Shown: positions 1 to 8,287, counted from the first letter of the stretch. The stretch: 64,000 nt of DNA from Oerskovia merdavium (GCF_014836755.1 NZ_JACSQF010000011.1:62001-126000), one strand, 5' to 3'. Program-made: numbers and translations. Notes: generated by a model from the sequence alone, not told the origin.

Positions 1-354
1 CTCGCGGACGTAGACCTTGGGCCAGATGCGCTCGCGGTTCCAGTCGTTGACGGCCTGGAGCACGGCGAGCCGGGACGTCACGGGCAGGGTCGTCGACCAG
101 CGTCCACGGACCTGGAGGATCTCCTGGTGCTCGCCGAGCAGCAGGAACCAGAACCGGTTGCCGTCCCAGGTCCCGGTGACGTCGCCGTCGTCGTCGATGC
201 GGAAGTGGTAGCCGCGCCGCGAGAGGTAGTCGCCGATGCGTCGGGTCGACAGGGGTGTGGGGAGCTCGACGTCGATCGCCACGTCGTCCACGGGCTTGGG
301 CCGGTGGTTGCCGAACAGGCGCGCGAGCCAGCTGGTGCGGGGGGCGGGACTCAT
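1..354 (-). CDS. YbjN-domain protein, partial (3' end outside window)
   Basis: This is the N-terminal 118 residues of a YbjN-domain protein, a family with a fold like type III secretion chaperones and no settled biochemical role. The visible part carries the signature shared with its two neighbours here: a DDDGDVTGTWDGN stretch, then EILQVRGRW, then RIWPKVY. The ATG at 354 overlaps the TGA of the upstream gene (351-353) as ATGA, so the two are translationally coupled. The reading frame is open to the window edge, so the C-terminus is not seen. I infer that it works with the adjacent paralogue. Family assignment is fairly sure, function is not. Confidence 0.8.
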   Translation of the reverse strand, partial: MSPAPRTSWLARLFGNHRPKPVDDVAIDVELPTPLSTRRIGDYLSRRGYHFRIDDDGDVTGTWDGNRFWFLLLGEHQEILQVRGRWSTTLPVTSRLAVLQAVNDWNRERIWPKVYVRE

Positions 355-1013
355 GGTGCCGACCTCGCCGGGTCCGGGTAGAACTCGTCGAGCGCGTCGA
401 AGAACATGGACCCGGTCGACAGGCCGCACTGGAGCAGCTGGTCGAGCTGGTCGTCGTTGACGCCGTGCTCGAGGTCCACCGTGACCTCGGTGAAGACGTG
501 GACCATGCCGTTGTCGCGCACACGCGTGTAGGCCTTGGGCCAGATGCGGTCGGCGTTCCACTCGTTGCAGAACTCGAGGATCTCCTCGAGGCGCTCGATC
601 GTGATGTCCCTGTTCCACTGGCCGCGTACCTGCAGGATCTCCTGGTGCGTGCCGAAGAGCAGGAAGTAGAAGAGCCGTCCGTGCCACAGCCCGCCGACGT
701 CGTCCTCGGCGTCGATGAAGTAGCTGTACCCGGCGTCGGCGATCCACTCGAGCACGCGCCCTCGCCGCAGGGGCGTGGGGATCTGGTCGTGGTCGATGTC
801 GGCGATCATGGTGCCGCCGAGCTCGCGGAGCAGGAGGCTCTCGACCGAGGCGTGGAGCGCCGCGTCGTCGAGCGAGGGGGCGCCCGCACCGTCTGGTGCA
901 ACGGGGCTGCTCTCGTCCGGGCCGCCGTCGCCGCCGTGCCCCGACCCGTCCCCGGGCTCGGGGCGGTCCCCTCTCCCGGAATGCTGTCCCCGTCTGTCGC
1001 CGAAGAACCTCAT
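351..1013 (-). CDS. YbjN-domain protein with low-complexity N-terminus
   Basis: A 220-residue protein. Residues 1 to about 45 are Gly/Asp/Pro-rich and probably disordered. The rest is one YbjN domain with FYFLLFGTHQEILQVRGQW and RIWPKAYTR, followed by an acidic stretch (VNDDQLDQLLQCGL) also found in the YbjN gene at 5646-6146. It is the first gene of a minus-strand pair and overlaps its downstream paralogue by 4 nt. The ATG at 1013 has a TAGGGT hexamer six bases before it, which suggests a leaderless mRNA. No catalytic residues are evident. A chaperone or adaptor role is an inference from the fold family. Confidence 0.82.
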   Translation of the reverse strand: MRFFGDRRGQHSGRGDRPEPGDGSGHGGDGGPDESSPVAPDGAGAPSLDDAALHASVESLLLRELGGTMIADIDHDQIPTPLRRGRVLEWIADAGYSYFIDAEDDVGGLWHGRLFYFLLFGTHQEILQVRGQWNRDITIERLEEILEFCNEWNADRIWPKAYTRVRDNGMVHVFTEVTVDLEHGVNDDQLDQLLQCGLSTGSMFFDALDEFYPDPARSAP

Positions 1014-1019
1014 GTGCCC

Positions 1020-1025
1020 ACCCTA
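1020..1025 (-). promoter_or_regulatory. -10 element of leaderless YbjN gene
   Basis: On the minus strand TAGGGT is followed by six bases and the ATG at 1013. This spacing puts the transcription start at or next to the start codon. No clear -35 is seen. Confidence 0.5.
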
Positions 1026-1059
1026 CCCGCGCCCGGCGCGGATCGTCCTGCTCGCGCGG

Positions 1060-1065
1060 TAGCGT
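1060..1065 (+). promoter_or_regulatory. -10 element of leaderless gene at 1073
   Basis: TAGCGT lies seven bases before the GTG at 1073, with no Shine-Dalgarno sequence between. It is back to back with the minus-strand TAGGGT at 1020-1025. Confidence 0.5.
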
Positions 1066-1072
1066 GGCGCGC

Positions 1073-1696
1073 GTGATCGTCCGTGCCGTCGCCCTGCCTG
1101 GAACCCCCCTCCTCGTCCCCGGCGTCGCCGGGAGTGCCGTGGTGCTCGCGGACACGCGCGAGCACGTGCTCGGTGCGCTCCGGGACCTCGTCGCGCACGT
1201 GGACCGGGTGGTCGTGGTGGCGCCCGCGCCCCGAGGCGCGCCTGGACGCCGGGGCGAGCTGCGTCCTGCGCTCGAGGCGGTCGGCGTCGAGCCCCGCTGG
1301 TGGGGATGGGCGCCCGCCCCGGGCGCGGAAGAGCTGCCCGCCGCCGGGTTGCCCGCGTCGGTCGGGTTGCTGGCGCTCGCGGCTGCGGGCTGGCGGGGAC
1401 CGGTCGAGGTCGTCGAGCTCGACGCGCGTCCCGCGGGCGAGGCCGGGCGGCTGGTCCGTGTGCTCGGGGAGGAACCTGGCACGGGTCTCGTGGTGGTGAC
1501 GAGCACCGCGCCCGACGGCGCCGCTCACCCGGGTGGACCGGCGGCGGACCCGGCCGGTGCGGCCGGAGGGGTCGAGCACGAGGTGCTCGGCGCCCTGGGC
1601 GACTCGTTCGAGCAGGTCGTCGAGCGTTCGGTGGGGGAGTACGAGCAGCGCGCGTACGAGGTCGTGAGATTCGCCGGGGCGCCGGCCGGTCGGTGA
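1073..1696 (+). CDS. class III extradiol dioxygenase subunit B-like protein
   Basis: A 207-residue protein starting at GTG 1073. It resembles the actinobacterial family annotated as class III extradiol dioxygenase subunit B-like, usually found near miaA and dapF. The N-terminus (RAVALPGTPLLVPGV) aligns with the family pattern ALVPHPPLLVPGV, but the His-Pro of that motif is replaced by Gly-Thr, so a metal ligand may be missing. The C-terminal helix (FEQVVERSVGEYEQRAYEV) is also typical of the family. It is convergent with the TPR gene and divergent from the YbjN pair. An enzymatic role is unproven for the family, and this copy looks further degraded. Confidence 0.6.
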   Translation: MIVRAVALPGTPLLVPGVAGSAVVLADTREHVLGALRDLVAHVDRVVVVAPAPRGAPGRRGELRPALEAVGVEPRWWGWAPAPGAEELPAAGLPASVGLLALAAAGWRGPVEVVELDARPAGEAGRLVRVLGEEPGTGLVVVTSTAPDGAAHPGGPAADPAGAAGGVEHEVLGALGDSFEQVVERSVGEYEQRAYEVVRFAGAPAGR

Positions 1697-1720
1697 CCCA
1701 CCGACCCACCGACCGGCCGG
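1682..1720. terminator. bidirectional hairpin between convergent genes
   Basis: A 14-bp perfect stem (1682-1695 with 1707-1720) and an 11-nt loop overlap the stop codon of the gene ending at 1696 and precede the end of the TPR gene at 1730. A further 18-bp palindrome at 1723-1740 covers the TPR stop codon. There is no T-run, as is common in very high-G+C genomes. Confidence 0.6.
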
Positions 1721-1729
1721 GCGCGACCG

Positions 1730-3748
1730 CTAGCGGTCGCTCAGCGTCGCCGCGACCTGTGCGGCTGCGTCCTCGCGACCCAGGCCGTGCAGGATCGCGA
1801 CGAGCTCGTTGCCCACGCTCGCGCGCGACCGCTGGTCGCGTGCGAGCCGGAAGCCGTCGACCGCCGACTCGAGCACGTCGACGGCGCCCTCCGGATCGCC
1901 CGCCGCAGCCCGTGTGGTCCCGGCGAGCCAGAACGCGTGCGCGGCGCCCGAGAGGTCACCGGCCCGGGCGTACTCCTCGGCGACGGCCTCCGCTGCGGCC
2001 GACGCCTGCGCGTGATCGCCCGACGAGGCGAGCAGCCGGGCCCGGGTGTCCGAGAGCTCACGGCGCTCGCGGGACCGGAGGTCCGCGCGGGACGCGGGCT
2101 CGTCACCCGGGCGGTCCGGGGCATCCTGTTCGGCGCTGTGCGCGCTGCCCGCGGCGCCGCAGGGGCCGCCCAGGTCCGCGAGCTCCTTCTCGACCGTGAC
2201 CAGGCCCGCGAGCGGGTCCCCTGCGCGGGCCGAGAGCCGGGCGAAGGCGCGCGCGACCTGGCCCCTGAACTCTGGTGCCACCCCGCCCGCGCGCAGCAGG
2301 GCCACGGCGCGAGGGAACGCGGTCAGCGCCCCTTCCAGGTCCTGCTCGAGCGCAGCGATCTGCGCGGCCTCGGCCAGGGCGAAGCCGGCGTCGGCCGGCA
2401 GACCCTGGGCCTCGAACGTCGACGAGGCCTCCTGGTACAGCAGCGCCGCGGACGCCGGGTCCGTCGCCGCTGCCTCGGTCGCACGGGCGACGAGCTCGGG
2501 GCCCGTGGGCCCTCCTCCAGGGTGGGACGTCGGGGCTGTCGCGGTCGGTGCGGCGCCGGGCCCGGGTTCGGTGACGCGCGCCGGGGCGAGGTCGTCGGGC
2601 ACGGTGCCGCCGGTCGCTCCGGCGGCCGGCGACACCCCGCCCGAAGGTGCCGCCAGCACGCTCAGGCTCACGGGCAGGACGGTCGCAGCGCGCGCCCAGA
2701 CCTTCTCGGTCCGCCGCGTCGCGGCGTCCGTCCCGTTGCGCGCGTCGAACGCCGCGGCGAGCTCGAGGGCCTGGGACCTGATCCACGCGTCGAGCCCCGC
2801 GACCGTCGACGCCGGGACCTCGCGCAGCGCGAGGCTCCGGTCACCGTGCTCGACCGCGAGGAGCGCGGTCGCGGTCCCGACGCTGAGCAGGAACGACCAC
2901 CGGTCTCGCGGGGAGTCGGCGGACAGCAGGCTGTCCTGCTGCTCCTCGAGGCGACCGAGCGCTCGCTCGCCGTTGCCCGTCCGGGCCAGGAACTCGATGT
3001 GACGCCCCTGCGGACCGGTCATCGCGACGCCGTTGTCGAGGTGCCGCAGCCCCCGACGGTGCGTGGTCGCGGCCTTGTCCGCCTGCCCCTGCTCGAGGTA
3101 GGCGAGCTGGAGGTGGGAGAGCATGTCGCCCGGTTCCGTGGCGCACTCGGGCGACCCCGCGAGCACGGTCTCGAGGAGCCGTACCCCCTCGTCGGTGCGA
3201 CCCGCGTCGAACAGGTACGCAGCGCGGTCGCCGGGCTCGCAGGCCTCGCACTGGGAGAAGTCGTCGCGCGGCGTGGCGACCCACGCCTCGTACGCGGCGG
3301 CGACGTCCTGCGTCCCGCGCGACCGCTCCCACTGGAAGCGGGACATGGTCACGGCGTTCATGCCGTTGCCCGCGACCGCGTACCGGCGCTCCATGTCGTC
3401 GAGCGTGCGGTCGATCTGCGCGGCCGGGACGGCCGGGAAGTCCATGAGGTTGCCGACCATCCACTTGAACGACCAGAACAGCGAGTGCGCGTCCTGCTCG
3501 TCGAAGTGCTCGGGGTGCTCGTCCCACCAGCGCAGGAGCTGGGTGAACGGCAGGTAGGCCTTGGTGACCTCGTTGCCCCACACGTAGGACTCGACGAGGA
3601 CGAACAGCGCGTAGGCGCGGGCCTCGACCGGACCGTTCGCCGTGATCTCGTCGAGCTCGGCGGCGGCCGCGGTGCTCCGGGCGATCCCGTAGGGCAGGTC
3701 GCGGATGCGGGACAGGGCCCCGTTGGCCTCGTGGACCGAGCGGGTCAT
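1730..3748 (-). CDS. large tetratricopeptide-repeat-like protein coupled to Hsp90
   Basis: A 672-residue, mostly helical protein with repeats of TPR character, such as AYLFDAGRTDEGVRLLETVL and LQLAYLEQGQADKAATTHRR in the first half and a second TPR-like array near the C-terminus. A Gly/Pro/Ala-rich linker at about residues 370-410 separates the two halves. A CEAC cysteine pair lies near residue 168. No signal peptide or membrane segment is visible. Its ATG at 3748 overlaps the TGA of the Hsp90 gene (3745-3747) as ATGA, so equimolar synthesis is likely. TPR proteins are classical Hsp90 partners in eukaryotes. A co-chaperone role here is inferred from context only, and I do not recognise a named family. 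Confidence 0.75.
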   Translation of the reverse strand: MTRSVHEANGALSRIRDLPYGIARSTAAAAELDEITANGPVEARAYALFVLVESYVWGNEVTKAYLPFTQLLRWWDEHPEHFDEQDAHSLFWSFKWMVGNLMDFPAVPAAQIDRTLDDMERRYAVAGNGMNAVTMSRFQWERSRGTQDVAAAYEAWVATPRDDFSQCEACEPGDRAAYLFDAGRTDEGVRLLETVLAGSPECATEPGDMLSHLQLAYLEQGQADKAATTHRRGLRHLDNGVAMTGPQGRHIEFLARTGNGERALGRLEEQQDSLLSADSPRDRWSFLLSVGTATALLAVEHGDRSLALREVPASTVAGLDAWIRSQALELAAAFDARNGTDAATRRTEKVWARAATVLPVSLSVLAAPSGGVSPAAGATGGTVPDDLAPARVTEPGPGAAPTATAPTSHPGGGPTGPELVARATEAAATDPASAALLYQEASSTFEAQGLPADAGFALAEAAQIAALEQDLEGALTAFPRAVALLRAGGVAPEFRGQVARAFARLSARAGDPLAGLVTVEKELADLGGPCGAAGSAHSAEQDAPDRPGDEPASRADLRSRERRELSDTRARLLASSGDHAQASAAAEAVAEEYARAGDLSGAAHAFWLAGTTRAAAGDPEGAVDVLESAVDGFRLARDQRSRASVGNELVAILHGLGREDAAAQVAATLSDR

Positions 3749-5649
3749 CGGTTCTCCTCCAGGGGGGTCGTTCCAGGGTGCAGCGCGCGGTCGAGCAGGA
3801 CCGCGAGCGAGCCGTTCATGAGCGTCGCCTCGGAGGACCGCAGAGGTCTTCCGGACAGGAGCAGGGCCGTGACGTAGAGCGACTGGGCTCCCGCCTCCCG
3901 GACCTGCGGGTCCGTGGTCGCCAGGAGGGAACGGACCGTCCCGTTGGTGTCGTTGAGCACGAGCTGACGCGAGCGCGCGGGGCCCGAGAGCCCGGCGAGC
4001 ACCTGGCCCCAGAGGTCGTCCGCGGCCTCGACGGTCGCACGGGTCTCGCGCTCGTGGTCACCGTCGCGGTCGTGCAGGAGCATCGCGGGCAGCACCGAGG
4101 GCTCGAAGGCACGCACGATCACCTCGCAGTCCTGCGGCGCGAGCGCGGCGTCGATCGCCTGCACCGAGCCGGCGATCTCGAGCTCGCGCAGCGGGTCGAC
4201 CTCCAGGAGCGCCTGTGCGACGTCGCTCGACGTCACGGGCGACAGCCGCCACCGGGGAAAGCGGCGCGAGATGCGCTCGAGCAGGTCCGCGTCGTAGACG
4301 TACCCGCCGTTGACGAGCCCGAGCCCCTGCGCCGCGGCGACCGGCGCGACGCGCCGGAACTCCTCGACGCTGGGGGTCCACAGCAGGCGCGCGCCCTCGG
4401 GGAGCGCCGCCTGGAGGTCCGTGAGCGTGCCCGTGCCCTCGGTCGTCTCGAACGGGAGCACCCGGGCCGCGAGGTCCAGCATGTCGTCGTCCTGGAGCGC
4501 GAGGGCGCGGACCGCGAGGTGGTGCACCCGCAGGAACGCGCGCCCGGCGGGGGAGTCCTCGGCGAGCGCGGCCAGCGCCCAGGCGCGAACCTGCGCTCCC
4601 AGGGCCTCACGCGTCGCGAGCAGCACCTCGTCCTCGTAGAGCCCCTCGCGCGACGCGGTGGGGCGCAGCGCCGAGGCGTCGAGCACGCACCGCACGAAGA
4701 ACGCCCAGGGCGGCAGCAGGTCGTCGACCTTGGTCCCCAGGAGCATGCGCTTGAGGTACACGCGATGGCTAGAGGGCGTGGTGGGCGACACTGCGGCGGG
4801 CAGGACGTACGCGACGCCGCTCAGGCCCGCGACCGGGATGTCCAGGTCGATCCGGGCGAGCGGCGTGAAGCCGAGCGTCTGCTCGGCGTAGCGTGTCAGG
4901 GCCGCGTCACGCTCGGCGGGCGTGGCGTGCGACTCCTTCCAGGGCAGCTCGTGGCCGCTCAGACGGCGCCAGACGGTGCCGGCTCCGTCCTCGTGCCCGG
5001 GCGAACCCGGTGCGTCGGCGTCCAGGTCCAGGCGTACCTCGACCTGAAGGTCCACGGGGAGCAGCGACCCGAAGTCCTGGGCGAGGGCCGTCACGGTCGC
5101 GGGGGCGAGCCAGTGCTCCATGTCGCGGCGCGGGCGCAGGCGGACGACGCTCCCGGGCTCGGCAGGGGCGGCGGGGTCGTCGGGCCCGATCTCTGCGAGC
5201 TCGTAGCTGCCGTCCGCGAACCCGCGCCAGCGCACGGGTGCGGGCCAGGTCCCGTCGTCGTGCCGACGCGCCGAGCGGGACGTGAGCTCGATCTCGTCCG
5301 CGACCATGAACGCGGACAGGAGGCCGATCCCGAACTGACCGAGGAACTCCTCGCGGCCCGTGCCGAGCTCGACGTCACGCTTGGAGCTGCGCCCGATCGT
5401 GGCGAGCAGCTCGCCGGCCTCGGCGAGCGTCAGGCCCACCCCGGAGTCGGCGACCTCGAGCCCGCCGTCGGGCAGCGGCCGGAGCCGGACGGTCGCCGGG
5501 GCGTCCTCTCCCGCGAGGCCGCGCCGCGCGGTGATCGCGTCCACGCCGTTCTGCAGGAGCTCGCGCAGGTAGACGCGGGGGCTGCTGTACAGGTGGCGTG
5601 CCAGGAGGTCGACGACCCCGTGCAGGTCGACCTGGAACGTGCTCGTCAA
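3745..5649 (-). CDS. Hsp90-family (HtpG-like) ATPase with TTG start
   Basis: A 634-residue protein with the Hsp90 layout. The N-terminal GHKL ATPase has YLRELLQNGVDA (Glu30, Asn34, Asp37), ADSGVGLT (Asp68) and the lid motif GQFGIGLLSAFMVAD at 104-118. The middle domain has VYLKRMLLGTKVDDLLP and the conserved TASREGL. A C-terminal domain follows, and the end (LEENR) lacks the eukaryotic MEEVD tail. The usual DNG of HtpG is DSG here. The start is TTG at 5649, which overlaps the TGA of the upstream YbjN gene as TTGA. No in-frame ATG occurs before residue 115, so TTG is the only reasonable start. It is the central gene of a YbjN-Hsp90-TPR unit and probably a specialised chaperone rather than the housekeeping HtpG. 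Confidence 0.85.
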   Translation of the reverse strand: MTSTFQVDLHGVVDLLARHLYSSPRVYLRELLQNGVDAITARRGLAGEDAPATVRLRPLPDGGLEVADSGVGLTLAEAGELLATIGRSSKRDVELGTGREEFLGQFGIGLLSAFMVADEIELTSRSARRHDDGTWPAPVRWRGFADGSYELAEIGPDDPAAPAEPGSVVRLRPRRDMEHWLAPATVTALAQDFGSLLPVDLQVEVRLDLDADAPGSPGHEDGAGTVWRRLSGHELPWKESHATPAERDAALTRYAEQTLGFTPLARIDLDIPVAGLSGVAYVLPAAVSPTTPSSHRVYLKRMLLGTKVDDLLPPWAFFVRCVLDASALRPTASREGLYEDEVLLATREALGAQVRAWALAALAEDSPAGRAFLRVHHLAVRALALQDDDMLDLAARVLPFETTEGTGTLTDLQAALPEGARLLWTPSVEEFRRVAPVAAAQGLGLVNGGYVYDADLLERISRRFPRWRLSPVTSSDVAQALLEVDPLRELEIAGSVQAIDAALAPQDCEVIVRAFEPSVLPAMLLHDRDGDHERETRATVEAADDLWGQVLAGLSGPARSRQLVLNDTNGTVRSLLATTDPQVREAGAQSLYVTALLLSGRPLRSSEATLMNGSLAVLLDRALHPGTTPLEENR

Positions 5650-6146
5650 AGCGGGCGGTCCTCGACGTAGACGTTCGCGTCCGTGGGCCCGGCGTCCGGG
5701 GCGGGGAAGCGCTCGTCGAGCTGCTCGAAGAACTGCAGGCCGGAGAACAGCCCGCACTCGACGAGCTGCTCCAGCTGGTCGTCGGCCACGCCGAACTCGA
5801 GGTCGGTCGAGACCTCGGCGTACACGCCGAGCTCGTCGCCCTCGACGCGGGAGTACACCTTGGGCCAGATCTTGCTCTGGTTGACCTCGTTGGCCAGGAG
5901 CGCGACCTGGGTCTGGTCGGCGGCCGAGAGCGTGCGGCTCCACCGGCCCCGGACCTGCAGGATCTCGTCCTTGGTCCCCATCACGAAGAAGTAGAAGACG
6001 TTGCCGTCCCAGCTGCCGCCCAGGTCGCCGTCGTCGTCGATGCCGTAGTTCCAGCCCTTGCTCGTGAGGATCGCCTCGATGCGGTCCCGCGAGAGCGGAG
6101 CGTTCGCGGGGGGAAGGGTCTCTTCCGGCTTGGAGAAGAAGCTCAT
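5646..6146 (-). CDS. YbjN-domain protein, first gene of Hsp90 operon
   Basis: A 166-residue YbjN protein with IDDDGDLGGSWDGN, FYFFVMGTKDEILQVRGRW and IWPKVYSR, closely similar to the two YbjN genes at 1-1013. An acidic segment (GVADDQLEQLVECGL) follows and the tail is short. The ATG at 6146 is preceded by a GAGGA ribosome site. Its stop codon overlaps the TTG of the Hsp90 gene, and Hsp90 in turn overlaps the TPR gene, so the three genes form a tightly coupled operon. An adaptor or client-binding role is inferred from the secretion-chaperone-like fold family. Confidence 0.85.
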   Translation of the reverse strand: MSFFSKPEETLPPANAPLSRDRIEAILTSKGWNYGIDDDGDLGGSWDGNVFYFFVMGTKDEILQVRGRWSRTLSAADQTQVALLANEVNQSKIWPKVYSRVEGDELGVYAEVSTDLEFGVADDQLEQLVECGLFSGLQFFEQLDERFPAPDAGPTDANVYVEDRPL

Positions 6147-6231
6147 GTCTCGATTCCTCGTCGTGTGGTGGGTCCGCGCACGGCGGCGCAGGGCAGGTGC
6201 GACGCACCGGGCTGCCGGTGGCCACCCGTGG

Positions 6232-6237
6232 AGCCTA
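6232..6237 (-). promoter_or_regulatory. candidate -10 of YbjN-Hsp90-TPR operon
   Basis: TAGGCT on the minus strand lies about 85 bases before the ATG at 6146, in the 198-nt gap divergent from miaA. No good -35 is visible, so this is tentative. Confidence 0.3.
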
Positions 6238-6332
6238 CGCAGGACCACCCACACAGGGACAGGGGGGACACACCGGACGGGAGGGGACGCGCCCCGCGGG
6301 CGGGGGCGAGGCGACGGGCCGTCCCCGGCGGG

Positions 6333-6338
6333 TACGGT
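6333..6338 (+). promoter_or_regulatory. -10 element of leaderless miaA
   Basis: TACGGT is followed by six bases and the ATG of miaA at 6345. Confidence 0.5.
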
Positions 6339-6344
6339 TCTCGG

Positions 6345-7298
6345 ATGCTCATCGTCGCCGTCGTCGGCCCCACCGCGACCGGGAAGTCGGACCTCGCCCT
6401 CGACCTCGCCCAGGCCCTCGCCCCTGCCGAGGTCGTCAACGCCGACGCCTACCAGCTCTACCGCGGCATGGACGTGGGCACCGCGAAGGTCCCGGTCGCC
6501 GATCGTCGCGGGATCGTCCACCACCAGCTCGACGTGCTGGACCCCCACGAGGACGCCTCGGTCGCCGACTACCAGGCCGCGGCCCGTGCGGACCTCGACG
6601 CGATCGACGCGCGGGGCGCTCGTGCGGTCGTCGTCGGCGGCTCGGGCCTCTACGTGCGGGCCCTGCTCGACGAGATGAACTTCCCGGGCACGGACCCGGA
6701 CGTCCGCGCGCGCCTCGAGGAGCGCGCCGAGCGCGAGGGGACCAGGGCGCTCCACTCCGAGCTCGCGCGGCTCGACCCCGGTGCCGCGACGTCGATCGGC
6801 CCCGCCAACACACGCCGCATCGTGCGAGCGCTCGAGGTCATCGAGATCACGGGCGAACCGTTCACCGCGAACCTCCCGCGCCAGGAGTACGTGCGCCCCG
6901 CCGTCCAGATCGGTCTCGACTGCGACCGCGAGACCCTCGACGCCCGCGTGGCGGGTCGGGTCGAGCGCATGTGGGAGCTGGGGCTGCTCGACGAGGTCCG
7001 TGCGCTCGCGCCGCGGCTGGGCCGTACCGCCGAGCGTGCGGTCGGCTACGCCGAGGTGCTGGCCCACCTGCGCGGGGAGATCACCGCCGACGAGGCGCGC
7101 GAGCAGATCACCGCGAACACGCGCCGGCTGGCCCGCAAGCAGATGGGCTGGTTCGGCCGCGACTCGCGCGTGCACTGGCTCGACGCGCAGTCGCCCACGC
7201 TCCTGGCCGACGCCCTGGAGATCGTCCGCGCGGGCGACGACGGCACCCTGGACACGCGCACGGACGAGCGTCCGACGCGCCGTAGTCTGGGCTCATGA
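6345..7298 (+). CDS. miaA: tRNA dimethylallyltransferase MiaA
   Basis: MiaA transfers the dimethylallyl group of DMAPP to N6 of A37 in tRNAs that read U-starting codons. The 317-residue protein starts directly with its P-loop (VVGPTATGKSDLA). It then shows NADAYQLYRGMDVGTAK with the catalytic Asp region, GGSGLYVRALLDEM, the RRIVRALEV motif, and near the end NTRRLARKQMGWF, all diagnostic of the family. The ATG at 6345 is preceded by a TACGGT hexamer at leaderless spacing. The stop overlaps the dapF start as ATGA. Length is normal. Confidence 0.96.
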   Translation: MLIVAVVGPTATGKSDLALDLAQALAPAEVVNADAYQLYRGMDVGTAKVPVADRRGIVHHQLDVLDPHEDASVADYQAAARADLDAIDARGARAVVVGGSGLYVRALLDEMNFPGTDPDVRARLEERAEREGTRALHSELARLDPGAATSIGPANTRRIVRALEVIEITGEPFTANLPRQEYVRPAVQIGLDCDRETLDARVAGRVERMWELGLLDEVRALAPRLGRTAERAVGYAEVLAHLRGEITADEAREQITANTRRLARKQMGWFGRDSRVHWLDAQSPTLLADALEIVRAGDDGTLDTRTDERPTRRSLGS

Positions 7299-8287
7299 GC
7301 CTGCCGCCGCCCCGTTCGACGACCCGTTTCGCCAAGGGCCACGGGACCCGCAACGACTTCGTCCTGCTCGCCGACCTCGAGGGGAGCCGCGACGTCGACG
7401 TCGAGCAGGTCCGCGCGCTCGCCGACCGTCGCGCGGGCATCGGCGGCGACGGCGTGATCCGGCTGGTCCCCACGGCCTACGTGCCCGAGTCCGCGGCGGT
7501 CCTCGCCGAGGACCCCGAGGCGATCTGGTTCATGGACTACCGCAACGCGGACGGCTCGGTCGCCGAGATGTGCGGCAACGGCGTGCGCGTCTTCGCGGCC
7601 TTCGCCGAGCGCCTGGGGCTCGTGGACCTCACGCCTGCCCCTGTCGCGACGGACGACGCAGGCGCGTCCGACGTCCCGGCCACCCCCGCGGCACCACGGG
7701 TCCTCGCCGTGGGCACGCGAGCAGGGGTCAAGTACGTCCGCAAGGAGGCGAACGGCTGGTACGCCGTGGACATGGGCCCCTGGTTCCTCCCAGGAGGCCG
7801 CACGGCGCTCGACGAGGGTTTCGACGCCGAGGTCACGGTCAAGGGGTGGGAGGTCGCCCGCCCCGCGCTGAGCGTCGACCTGGGCAACCCCCACACGGTG
7901 CTCGCGCTGCCGCACGAGGACGAGCTCGAGGCCGCCGACCTGACCGCGGTGCCCGGCGTCTCCCCGCTGCCCCCGCACGGCACGAACGTCGAGCTCGTCG
8001 TCCCCCTCGGCGAGGAGGTCTCGGTCGACGGGACCGTCGTCGGGCGTCTGCGCATGCGCGTGCACGAGCGCGGCGTGGGCGAGACCGAGTCGTGCGGCAC
8101 GGGCGCGTGCGCCGCGGCGCTCGCGGTCCGGGCGTGGGGTGGCCCGCAGTCGCCGGATGTGTGGCTCGTCGACGTGCCGGGTGGCACGGTGCGCGTGACG
8201 GCCCTCGAGGGCGGCCGCGTCGAGCTCGCCGGTCGCGCGGAGATCGTGTTCGGGGGAGAGATCGACCTGGCGGCGTTCGGGCGCTGA
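7295..8287 (+). CDS. dapF: diaminopimelate epimerase DapF
   Basis: DapF interconverts LL- and meso-diaminopimelate in the lysine pathway. The 330-residue protein has both active-site cysteine motifs, MCGNGVR and SCGTGACA, and the N-terminal KGHGTRNDF and GGDGVI signatures. It is somewhat longer than E. coli DapF because of a Thr/Ala/Pro-rich insert at about 115-140. It is translationally coupled to miaA. MurE in this window seems not to use DAP, so the enzyme here probably serves lysine synthesis, which still passes through meso-DAP. Confidence 0.95.
   Translation: MSLPPPRSTTRFAKGHGTRNDFVLLADLEGSRDVDVEQVRALADRRAGIGGDGVIRLVPTAYVPESAAVLAEDPEAIWFMDYRNADGSVAEMCGNGVRVFAAFAERLGLVDLTPAPVATDDAGASDVPATPAAPRVLAVGTRAGVKYVRKEANGWYAVDMGPWFLPGGRTALDEGFDAEVTVKGWEVARPALSVDLGNPHTVLALPHEDELEAADLTAVPGVSPLPPHGTNVELVVPLGEEVSVDGTVVGRLRMRVHERGVGETESCGTGACAAALAVRAWGGPQSPDVWLVDVPGGTVRVTALEGGRVELAGRAEIVFGGEIDLAAFGR

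Noticed and set aside
3745-6225. An 826-residue frame that would fuse an N-terminal region to the Hsp90 gene
   Set aside because: The first ~190 residues are Arg/Pro-rich shadow translation of the overlapping YbjN gene. The TTGA stop-start overlap at 5646-5649 explains the true start.
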